Positions 34,296 through 41,047 of a stretch of 64,000 nt of DNA are shown in pieces. This DNA comes from Rhizobium sp. TH2. Its GTDB lineage: Bacteria > Pseudomonadota > Alphaproteobacteria > Rhizobiales > Rhizobiaceae. The notes under the pieces were generated by a model. The model saw only the letters and a program-made list of their open reading frames with translations, searched no databases and was not told the origin of the DNA. Every line of letters begins with the position of its first letter. Position 1 is the stretch's first letter. The position numbers and the translations under genes were made by a program. The stretch spans positions 5,431,501 through 5,495,500 of the forward strand of contig NZ_CP062231.1 in assembly GCF_024707525.1 (NCBI RefSeq), written 5' to 3'.

Positions 34296-34893
34296 GTGCC
34301 GTCCGGCTTTGCGACGGGCAGCGCGAAGCTTCGGGAGCTCGCCGAGAAAAACCGGAAAGCGGCCGATGCTGTTCAGTTCCAAAAGGACGTTCTCAGCGGC
34401 GCGCTGACCGATATGCGGGCGGCGCTTGAAGACGGTAAGGTGACGTGGGAAGAGCTCGGCAGCGTGGGCAGTGAATGTTCTCAACCGCATGGCCGACAAG
34501 CTGCAGCAGATGTTCGTGGACAGCCTTTTTCCAGAGTGGCGGGTTTAACCTTCTCTCGCTGTCGGCGGCGCGACGACGGGTGCGTTTCCCCCCGCTCCAA
34601 AGGTCGGGCTTGGCTCCGTTATCAATGCCCAGGCGGCACGTGTTTCACCTTCCGCCCTCCGGGGCGGCGCGGGTCGCCCCCATGGCGCTTCACAGGGCAA
34701 TGTTAAGGTGACGGTCATCAACAATGCACGCGCGGATGTCCGGACCGAAGAGCGCGACGATGGCAAAGGCGGCCGGAACGTCACGTTCGTGCTCGAGGAG
34801 CAAGTCGCGAGCGCGATAACCCGGCCCGGCTCGGCAGCGAACAGGGCGATGCGGGCGAATTTCGGCGTGGGGCAGCGCCTGGTGAAGCGGTAG
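34296..34893 (+). pseudogene. Phage tail tape-measure C-terminal fragment, copy 2
   Basis: It reads SGFATGSAKLRELAEKNRKA through ALEDGKVTWEELG, then shifts frame into NVLNRMADKLQQMFVDSLF and shifts again through a glycine/alanine segment. The intact end runs VKVTVINNARADVRTEERDD to FGVGQRLVKR. At least two frameshifts prevent a full product. The terminal about 60 residues are almost the same as in copy 1 (29548). The two copies flank the porin-hydrolase-slt-integrase segment in direct orientation. Confidence 0.75.
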
Positions 34894-34989
34894 GCTGACA
34901 CCCAATTTGATTTGAATTGGAGCCGCAGTGGTTCTAGCGCCGAAGCTGTGACATGATCGCGCCAGCATGGGGACTGGAGCAGCATCAAC

Positions 34990-35580
34990 ATGACCTACGG
35001 AATTTCAGAAGAAAACTTGGCGGCGATGGATCCCGACTTACGAGCGTTTGCGCTCGTCGGTGCCTTCATGGGTTTCTTTGCGCTACTTGAGCAAGGAATC
35101 AATCAGACAATCGGGGAAGTTCTAGAAGTGGACGGCGCAGCTAGAACGATCGTTACGCGGAATATGACCTTTGACGACAAAGTCAAAACGTTGCGCGCAT
35201 TGGTAGCGGCACTACTCATCGATAAGGACGCTGCTAAGAATTTCGACGATCTCGCCCTTCGGGCGCGCAAGGCCTCTGAAACCAGGAACGTTGTCGCTCA
35301 TACGGCTTTTCGTCGAAGTCCGAAAACTGACGGCGTGGAGTTTTTCGCGATCACTGCCACGAAATCCCTCAAGTTTCCCGACATGGATTGGCCGGTCGAA
35401 GAATTTTTGCGCCAAATCGAGGAGATCAACGATATCGACAACCAGCTTAGATCGATGGAAAGCAAGATGACTTACCAGCGCGTAGCAAAAGCTCTTATGA
35501 ACCCCAGCTCGGCGGGAAAGCTGCCGTCATCGCTCTTTGGTGGGCTATTCGGTCTCGGAAAATCTCTAACTGAAAGTTAG
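34990..35580 (+). CDS. Hypothetical protein with HEPN-like Rx4H motif
   Basis: A 196-residue mainly helical protein. RNVVAH near residue 100 fits the Rx4H motif of HEPN ribonucleases, and it follows a helix (NFDDLALRARKASET) as in that fold. HEPN proteins often act as RNA-cutting toxins or in phage defence, but the motif alone is weak. ATG 34990 follows GGAGCAGCATCAAC with moderate complementarity. It is in the prophage remnant, alone on its strand, with no clear antitoxin partner next to it. Function is not assigned. Confidence 0.6.
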   Translation: MTYGISEENLAAMDPDLRAFALVGAFMGFFALLEQGINQTIGEVLEVDGAARTIVTRNMTFDDKVKTLRALVAALLIDKDAAKNFDDLALRARKASETRNVVAHTAFRRSPKTDGVEFFAITATKSLKFPDMDWPVEEFLRQIEEINDIDNQLRSMESKMTYQRVAKALMNPSSAGKLPSSLFGGLFGLGKSLTES

Positions 35581-35720
35581 CCAGCCAACTGGAACAGACC
35601 GGGAAATCGAGTGGCGAACCTTCTTGGTAGCCAGTTGATTTTCCTGACTTGTATGTGGCCCTCAGGCACTCAAGCCCGGTATACGCGCATTCGGCCCTTC
35701 CCGGTCTTATATCGGCTCTT

Positions 35721-35963
35721 TCAAGTTAAATCACCCGCTGCTTTTGCTTCGTCGTCGAGTTGGGCGATGATGCGCAGCGCCGCGACGTGAAGGCCGAGGC
35801 CCAGGACCAGAAGGAATACGCTGGCGGGAAAAATTCCCATGAAGCTCTCCCGTGACATGAACGCAACCGTCGGCGCGATCGCACTGATCGCGAACGACGC
35901 CACGGCGATCCTATTGAAAAAATTTGCGGTGAGCTTTATTCGCTCGCGCTTACCCTCTGTCAT
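35721..35963 (-). CDS. Small two-helix membrane protein of phage-type locus
   Basis: An 80-residue protein with MTEGKRERIKLTANFFNRI followed by two hydrophobic helices (about residues 20-38 and 44-65). Small proteins beginning MTEKERIK..ANxxN with this topology occur in rhizobial prophages. It starts 13 bases after the stop of the Arc-like repressor gene, so the two form a unit. It could be a phage exclusion or lysis accessory protein; this is speculation. Confidence 0.6.
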   Translation of the reverse strand: MTEGKRERIKLTANFFNRIAVASFAISAIAPTVAFMSRESFMGIFPASVFLLVLGLGLHVAALRIIAQLDDEAKAAGDLT

Positions 35964-35976
35964 GCCTTTTGCTTCC

Positions 35977-36474
35977 TCACGCGTCTTCCGGCGCCTCGCC
36001 GGTACCGCCAACTCTTTCGGCGGCCAACCGTCGTTCAAAATCGCGCGGCGGCTCGTTCTCGCGCAACCAGGTGAATGACGGCAGCAGCTCGTCTGCGAAA
36101 GCGGCCAGGTCGGCGGGCACGTTGTCGCCGTGCGAAAGAATAGTGTGGCAGAGCGCTTTCGCTAGGCCGGCATATTGTCGTGTCAGGTCATTCTGCTGCA
36201 GGTACAAATCCTTCCACACCTCGCCTTTGCTCACAAGATCCTCAAGGGCTCGCCTAGCGTCTGCGGCCTCGGTTCGCAGGAGGTCGAAATCTTCTTGCTT
36301 TATCGGGCTGCGAGGACTGTCGTGGTCGAGGATTGGCGGAAAATCGAACGTGTCCTGGAGGCGTTGGACGATCTCACTCGAAAGGCTGCGCCGGCTGCTG
36401 GTAGCAGCGCCGTCGAGCTGAGCTTTCAGCTGTCCCGGAATTATCAACTTAAATTGTGTGTCGGAGGTCTTCAT
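35977..36474 (-). CDS. Arc-like ribbon-helix-helix repressor with C-terminal extension
   Basis: A 165-residue protein. Residues 1-45 (TQFKLIIPGQLKAQLDGAATSSRRSLSSEI) match the Arc-like RHH DNA-binding domain: a short beta strand that enters the major groove followed by two helices. The rest is helical (EDFDLLRTEAADARRALEDL) and may oligomerise. ATG 36474 starts directly at the strand. It is transcribed divergently from a smaller Arc-like gene, and the 92-base gap between them holds three palindromes that are likely bound by one or both proteins. Confidence 0.75.
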   Translation of the reverse strand: MKTSDTQFKLIIPGQLKAQLDGAATSSRRSLSSEIVQRLQDTFDFPPILDHDSPRSPIKQEDFDLLRTEAADARRALEDLVSKGEVWKDLYLQQNDLTRQYAGLAKALCHTILSHGDNVPADLAAFADELLPSFTWLRENEPPRDFERRLAAERVGGTGEAPEDA

Positions 36475-36485
36475 GCCTCGACTAT

Positions 36486-36551
36486 GGACATAAAGTGTCC
36501 TTGACGCCACGGACATTTTGTGTCCATAAGTCGGAAGGACAAAAACTGTCC
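36486..36551. promoter_or_regulatory. Triple palindromic operator GGACA-n5-TGTCC
   Basis: Three 15-base palindromes: 36486-36500 (centre TAAAG), 36511-36525 (centre TTTTG) and 36537-36551 (centre AAAAC), with centres 25 and 26 bases apart. They fill the divergent interval between two Arc-like genes. The regular 2.5-turn phasing suggests cooperative binding on alternating faces of the helix. Confidence 0.85.
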
Positions 36552-36566
36552 GTCACGGAGGCGTGT

Positions 36567-36743
36567 ATGAGTGACGACCATGTGCAGTTCAAGATCAAGC
36601 TGCCCGAGCACGTCAAGGGCTGGCTGGCGGCGGAAGCCAATCGCAACATGCGGTCGCAGAGCGCAGAAGTCGTGCTGGCTATCAAAGAGAAAATGATTAG
36701 GCAGCAATCCTCTGAAACGAAAAATGGCACCGTCTCGGCCTGA
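36567..36743 (+). CDS. Arc-like ribbon-helix-helix DNA-binding protein
   Basis: A 58-residue protein almost wholly composed of one Arc/RHH domain: VQFKIKLPEHVKGWLAAEANRNMRSQSAEVVLAI. The strand VQFKIKLP parallels TQFKLIIP of the divergent repressor, so the two may recognise the same sites or heterodimerise. ATG 36567 has ACGGAGG 5 bases upstream. The promoter must lie in the triple-palindrome interval. It is probably a phage-type switch (Arc/Mnt-like or Cro-like) for the genes to the right. Confidence 0.8.
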   Translation: MSDDHVQFKIKLPEHVKGWLAAEANRNMRSQSAEVVLAIKEKMIRQQSSETKNGTVSA

Positions 36744-36761
36744 GAACCGACGGTGCCATTT
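36722..36761 (+). other. 13-bp perfect hairpin overlapping the end of the Arc-like gene
   Basis: AAATGGCACCGTC (36722-36734) and GACGGTGCCATTT (36749-36761) are exact complements with a 14-base loop containing the stop codon of the Arc-like gene. Only TTT follows, so it may be an attenuator or RNA-stability element and not a full terminator. Confidence 0.75.
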
Positions 36762-36789
36762 CAATCTGGAGCCATAGGAGGGCACCAAA

Positions 36790-37431
36790 ATGCAGGAACT
36801 TTCTACACCGGAAACACCCGAAAATGCAAGCGCTGAGCCCGGCGACATCATCGATATGCTGCTGACTGCCGAAGGCAAAGTGATCGGCCTGCACACGATG
36901 GCCACCGCCCTGTCTGAACTGCTCGACGGCGATCTGACGAAAGACCTCGCCCAGACCCGCCGAAAGATGTCAGCCGCGTTCCAAGCCGCTTGGGCCATCG
37001 AAGATATGGCCGATGGGGCACTAAAGACGATCCACGTTGCTCTCGACGTTGGCTATGCGACCCGTACTGATACCCCAAAGCTCGATAAAGCAGCCGAGGC
37101 GATGCGGACGGCGATCATCGACGGCCTTGCGCCCGGCGATCAAAATCAAAAGGTCGGAGGGTTTGCGCTGACCTCGTCTTGCACCCGCGATCTGATGATT
37201 GATTTCACCGACGATTTGTTGTCGATCATAGACGAACTCAGCGTCGCCCGCCTCGCCGTCACGAACACTGATTGGCTCGCCCTCGAGGACATGGACAGCA
37301 TCGGCATCGTTCTCGATCGTAGCCACGCAAGAGCGAAAGCGCTGCGCGTCAGGATGAATAATTGCATCGATGCAGAGACCGGCAGCCCGCCCCGCCGCCA
37401 CGCGCGGGCAGCCGAGGCGGGCTCCGCATGA
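36790..37431 (+). CDS. Hypothetical phage-locus protein
   Basis: A 213-residue acidic, mainly helical protein starting MQELSTPETPENASAEPGDI. GGAGGG lies about 9 bases before ATG 36790. There is no recognised domain; alternating helices (HTMATALSELLDGDLTKDLAQTR type) suggest an all-alpha fold. The stop overlaps the next gene by 4 bases (ATGA), and that gene overlaps the integrase, so the three form a coupled unit downstream of the Arc-like regulator. A role in recombination control is possible from position only. Confidence 0.65.
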   Translation: MQELSTPETPENASAEPGDIIDMLLTAEGKVIGLHTMATALSELLDGDLTKDLAQTRRKMSAAFQAAWAIEDMADGALKTIHVALDVGYATRTDTPKLDKAAEAMRTAIIDGLAPGDQNQKVGGFALTSSCTRDLMIDFTDDLLSIIDELSVARLAVTNTDWLALEDMDSIGIVLDRSHARAKALRVRMNNCIDAETGSPPRRHARAAEAGSA

Positions 37432-37661
37432 GCGCGCCCGCCACCAGCGGCCCGGCGATCGTTACCGCCGGGCCGCGTTCCAGCTTCAAGCAGATTGATG
37501 TCGAGCGGGCCGTGAAGGGCGCGCTCAAGGCTGGCATGATCGTCCACGAAATTATTGCGTCAGCAGACGGCATTCGCGTCGTTACACATCCCTCGGCCGC
37601 CAAGGTGCGGCCGGCAGCGAACGAATGGGACGAGGTCTTCGACGATGGCGCGCAAGAGTAG
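37428..37661 (+). CDS. Small hypothetical protein upstream of integrase
   Basis: A 77-residue protein, MSAPATSGPAIVTAGP then FKQIDVERAVKGALKAGM. It overlaps its upstream neighbour by 4 and the integrase by 17 bases. Small proteins of this type are frequently found directly before integrases in alphaproteobacterial prophages. An excisionase-like role is possible, but no wHTH is convincing. Confidence 0.65.
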   Translation: MSAPATSGPAIVTAGPRSSFKQIDVERAVKGALKAGMIVHEIIASADGIRVVTHPSAAKVRPAANEWDEVFDDGAQE

Positions 37662-38757
37662 GTCGGCGCTGCCGAAGCATGTCTCTCCGGCCCGCGATCG
37701 TCATGGCAAGATGCGCTACCGGTTCCGCAAAGGGATGCACTCCGCCTATATCAAGGCGGAGTTTCCATCCGACGAATTCGATCGGCAGTATCAGGCAGCG
37801 CTGAAAGGCGAGGCGGTGGCGAAAACGCAGGTCGGCAAGCGCCGCGAAGTCGCACGCTCGATGTCGGCGCTGATCGCGTCCTACTACCAGACAGCGGAAT
37901 TCACCGGCACCGCCGCATCTACGCAAAACACCTATCGCGGCATAAGCGAGGCGTTGCGCCGCGAACACGGCCCCAAGCTTGTTGCTAATCTCACCCGTGC
38001 GCACGTCAAAAAGATGATTGGCAATATGTCGAAGACGCCGGCCGCCGCGAACAATCGGCTTCGTATGCTGCGGATACTGATGCGCACGGCGCTCGACCTC
38101 GAATGGATCAAGGTCGATCCGACTGACAAGGTCAAAGGTTTCTCGAAGAAAACTGACGGCTTCCACACATGGACCGAGAACGAGATTGCTGCCTATGAGG
38201 CCCGCCATCCAATCGGCACCAAGGCCCGCCTGGCGATGGCGCTGATGCTCTACACTGGGCAGCGTCGCGGCGATGCCGTCCGGCTGGGCTGGAAGGATGT
38301 CAGTGGCAACAAGATCGCCGTGCGACAGGAAAAGACGGGCACGCGGTTGAAGCTGAAAATGCACCCTTCGCTCGTTGAGGCGTTGGGCATGACAGACCCT
38401 GGCGCCGAGACATTCCTGCGGACGGAATTCAAGAAGGCCTTCACCGCCGCCGGCTTCGGAAACTGGGTCCGCGAGCGGTGCGATGAAGCGGGCCTAACCC
38501 ATTGCTCCGCGCATGGATTGCGCAAAGCCGCAGCGCGGCGCCTGGCGGAGGCTGGCAACAGCGTTAACCTTATCGCGTCCGTGACAGGGCACCTCTCGCT
38601 CAAGGAAGTCGAGCGCTACACCCGAGAAGCAGACCAAGAACGCATGGCCGACACGGCGGTCGATACCATGCCCGAAAGGTCCGATCGTAAACAAGAGATT
38701 GTCCAACCCTCCCAAGAGGTTGGACAGACGGAAGGAAATAACGATGAAAAATCATAA
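37645..38757 (+). CDS. Tyrosine integrase of the prophage remnant
   Basis: A 370-residue tyrosine recombinase: core-binding region about residues 65-155, catalytic Arg near 206 (YTGQRRGDAVRL), HxxR near 290 (HGLRKAAARRL), His near 315 (TGHLSLKE) and Tyr near 325 (ERYTREAD). All five catalytic landmarks are present. It starts within the preceding small gene (17-base overlap) and ends 14 bases before the 16-bp repeat that matches the tRNA-Ser 3' end, the usual place for an integrase next to its att site. It likely integrated the older element at this tRNA. Confidence 0.9.
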   Translation: MARKSRSALPKHVSPARDRHGKMRYRFRKGMHSAYIKAEFPSDEFDRQYQAALKGEAVAKTQVGKRREVARSMSALIASYYQTAEFTGTAASTQNTYRGISEALRREHGPKLVANLTRAHVKKMIGNMSKTPAAANNRLRMLRILMRTALDLEWIKVDPTDKVKGFSKKTDGFHTWTENEIAAYEARHPIGTKARLAMALMLYTGQRRGDAVRLGWKDVSGNKIAVRQEKTGTRLKLKMHPSLVEALGMTDPGAETFLRTEFKKAFTAAGFGNWVRERCDEAGLTHCSAHGLRKAAARRLAEAGNSVNLIASVTGHLSLKEVERYTREADQERMADTAVDTMPERSDRKQEIVQPSQEVGQTEGNNDEKS

Positions 38758-38771
38758 GGTTGAAAAAGAAG

Positions 38772-38787
38772 ATGGCGGACAGAGCGG
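38772..38787. repeat. Left attachment-site repeat (att core, copy 1)
   Basis: ATGGCGGACAGAGCGG, identical to 54205-54220, which is the 3' acceptor end plus CCA of tRNA-Ser. It separates the two integrase genes. It is interpreted as the crossover core left by insertion at the tRNA gene. Confidence 0.8.
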
Positions 38788-38928
38788 CCGCCATTCTTCG
38801 GTCCCATGTCGTAGCAACAAGTCTCGGATTGGCATAGATATCAATGTGATAGTTGATTTTAATCGATGCGACATGTTGCAATTCGTTGCCATCAATGTCA
38901 CTATTTTAGGTGGGTACAAAGATGGGTA

Positions 38929-40167
38929 ATGACGTTGCCAAAGATAGCAAAAGAGCTAGTTGCGTTGACCGTGAACCGGCTCAGGCATCCGGGTAAACAC
39001 GCGGTTGGCGGAGTATCTGGACTACTGCTCCAAGTCACGCCCTCCGGTGCGCGGTCATGGTTGCTGCGTGTTGCAATTGACGGCAAGCGCCGCGAACATG
39101 GGCTGGGACCATTCCCAGAAGTCTCACTTGCCGAAGCTCGCGAACGTGCCAGGAAGGCGAAGCGCGAAATTTACGACGGCGTCAATCCAATCGAACGCAA
39201 CCGACAAGCAAGGCTCGTAATCAGCCAGCGTTTAACTTTTGAGAAGGCGGCAGAAAAATATCTAGCGTCAAAGCGGATTGAATTCAGTAACGAAAAACAC
39301 GCCGATCAATGGGAAAGCACATTGGCGACATATGCCACCCCTGTGATTGGTGGCATGGCAGTTTCGGAAATCACCGTCCATGATATTCAAGCCGTTCTTA
39401 AACCGATATGGGAGAGCAAAACAGAAACGGCATCTCGGCTGCGTGGTCGAATAGAAGCTGTTCTTAGCTGGGCAACTGTGAACGGTCATCGGAGTGGCGA
39501 CAATCCGGCACGTTGGAAGGGTAATCTAGAGGCCGTCATGCCAAAACCAGCAAAGCAGTTCGCGGTCAATCATGGCGCAATCCGAATGAAAGAAGCGTCA
39601 GCATGGTTTGCGGCCTTGCGCCAACGGGAGGGGATATCAGCGCGGGCGCTTGAATTTATGGCATTCACGGCCGCACGATCAGGAGAAGTGCGCGGGATGA
39701 CGTGGGACGAAATCGACTCGGACGCCCAACTGTGGGTGATTCCGGCGGCTCGCATGAAGGCAAAGCGCGAGCACCGCGTACCACTCACGGATGATGCAAT
39801 AAAGCTTCTGAAAGCGCTGCCTGATTTGGAGGGTTCATCCTATGTGTTTGCCGCGCCACGTGGTGGCGCGTTGTCGGATATGAGCTTGTCTGCCGTCATG
39901 CGCCGAATGCACGCCGTTGAATTGGAGGGCGGCCGCAAAGGATGGTTGGATCGCAATTCGAACCGTCCCGCTGTTCCACATGGAATTCGCAGCACATTTC
40001 GCGATTGGGCTGCCGAAATTTCTGACTATCCGCAGGAAATGGCCGAAATGGCGCTCGCTCATTCAATCGGCAACAAGGTCGAGGCCGCTTATCGACGTGG
40101 TGACATGATGGAAAAGCGCCGCCACATGATGGCAGATTGGGCTGCTTTTTTAAGAGGCCAGGAATGA
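38929..40167 (+). CDS. P4-type tyrosine integrase
   Basis: A 412-residue integrase of the P4/DUF4102 class. The N-terminal arm-binding domain covers about residues 5-85 (VGGVSGLLLQVTPSGARSWL and GLGPFPEVSLAEARERARK), then core-binding, then catalytic Arg near 249 (AARSGEVRG), HxxR near 351 (HGIRSTFRDW) and Tyr near 387 (AAYRRGDMM). This class targets tRNA 3' ends, matching the 16-bp tRNA-Ser repeat 141 bases upstream. ATG 38929 begins the conserved arm domain; an ATG 7 bases earlier is out of frame. It overlaps the next gene by 4 bases. Confidence 0.93.
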   Translation: MTLPKIAKELVALTVNRLRHPGKHAVGGVSGLLLQVTPSGARSWLLRVAIDGKRREHGLGPFPEVSLAEARERARKAKREIYDGVNPIERNRQARLVISQRLTFEKAAEKYLASKRIEFSNEKHADQWESTLATYATPVIGGMAVSEITVHDIQAVLKPIWESKTETASRLRGRIEAVLSWATVNGHRSGDNPARWKGNLEAVMPKPAKQFAVNHGAIRMKEASAWFAALRQREGISARALEFMAFTAARSGEVRGMTWDEIDSDAQLWVIPAARMKAKREHRVPLTDDAIKLLKALPDLEGSSYVFAAPRGGALSDMSLSAVMRRMHAVELEGGRKGWLDRNSNRPAVPHGIRSTFRDWAAEISDYPQEMAEMALAHSIGNKVEAAYRRGDMMEKRRHMMADWAAFLRGQE

Positions 40168-40550
40168 ACGAAGTTGAATTTGATAGGATTGTTTATCTGG
40201 CCGCGAACGGGGATGCGGAACCCTTGGTCAAATGGTTGCGATCGGACGAGCATATCGGACCATTGGAGCGTGACTACATAGCAGAGCTTTTGGAGCAACT
40301 GATCAAACTCAATCCACCAAAAAACAAGAGGGGAAGGCCGAAGGTTTTCAAGGGCGCGTTGCGTATGGCGGCGATCGAATATGTCAAGCGGACAAGGCGC
40401 GGTGAGAATTCCGATTCTGTTGCATCGAACATAATGGCCAGAACGAAAATCAAAAGGTCAAAGTTATTTGAAGAAATAAAGGAGCTTAAAGATTTTGAAG
40501 ACAAAGCGAAACGGAGCGGCGAAAGGTTCGCAGATATAGAAAACTGGTAG
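40164..40550 (+). CDS. Hypothetical protein coupled to the integrase
   Basis: A 128-residue protein: an acidic N-terminal half (EVEFDRIVYLAANGDAEPLV) and a basic C-terminal half (KNKRGRPKVF, RTRRGENSDS, KIKRSKLFEEIKEL). GRPK resembles an AT-hook. It may bind DNA and assist recombination, for example as an integration host or directionality factor. The start overlaps the integrase stop (ATGA). The function is not established. Confidence 0.65.
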   Translation: MNEVEFDRIVYLAANGDAEPLVKWLRSDEHIGPLERDYIAELLEQLIKLNPPKNKRGRPKVFKGALRMAAIEYVKRTRRGENSDSVASNIMARTKIKRSKLFEEIKELKDFEDKAKRSGERFADIENW

Positions 40551-40572
40551 TCCATTAATAAAGCCGCTTATT

Positions 40573-40624
40573 TGGACCGCTTTATAGGCAGTCCAGATAT
40601 TACGTCACTTAGATGGACCGCTTT
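40573..40624. promoter_or_regulatory. Direct repeats upstream of the AlpA-like gene
   Basis: TGGACCGCTTT occurs at 40573-40583 and 40614-40624, 41 bases apart (about four helical turns). The interval contains no gene and lies 67 bases before the AlpA-like start. It is a possible operator or excisionase-binding array. Confidence 0.55.
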
Positions 40625-40690
40625 CTTTATTGTAAATCGTATGAAGGTGTTTCAGTCTATCCGCATCCAAGGCAACTAGTAGGATGCAGT

Positions 40691-40900
40691 ATGACCAAAT
40701 TTGCTAAATCGCTCACTCACAACAGCCGGTTTTTATCCGATCTGCAATTCGCAGAACGCATCGGCGTTCATCGCACCACCATTTGGCGGCGAATGCGGGA
40801 AGACACCAATTTTCCGAAGCCTGTGAAGCTCTCCGGCGGATGTTCGCGCTGGCGACTAGGCGACGTGGAGGCGTGGGAAAACAGCCTCGCAGCAGCGTGA
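40691..40900 (+). CDS. AlpA-family HTH regulator/excisionase
   Basis: A 69-residue winged HTH protein. The block FLSDLQFAERIGVHRTTIWRRMRED, then NFPKPVKLSGGCSRW, then DVEAWENS, is the AlpA/MerR-like layout used by P4-type elements to control excision. AlpA binds near the integrase or att site and activates or directs excision. ATG 40691 is used; an ATG 7 bases earlier is out of frame. It stands between integrase and replicase genes, as in P4-like satellites. Confidence 0.9.
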   Translation: MTKFAKSLTHNSRFLSDLQFAERIGVHRTTIWRRMREDTNFPKPVKLSGGCSRWRLGDVEAWENSLAAA

Positions 40901-41047
40901 CGGCGGAGACTATGTCCGCGATATTGGCCGAAAAAACGTACGTAAACAATATGTTATAATAGGCTTAAAAAAATACCCACCAAAATACCCGCCCAAAAAG
41001 GTGCCCGGCCAGCCGTGGGACGTTTAACCGGGCGATGGATTTGCCAC

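Larger units (their letters stand above)
33243..38771. mobile_element. Prophage remnant with two integrases
   Basis: This stretch separates the broken slt gene from the tRNA-Ser element. It contains a tyrosine integrase at its left edge, a tape-measure fragment, small phage-like genes, divergent Arc-like repressors and a second integrase at its right edge. No head, tail-assembly or lysis module remains. It may comprise more than one insertion; exact borders other than the slt break and the 16-bp repeat at 38772 are not visible. Confidence 0.6.
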
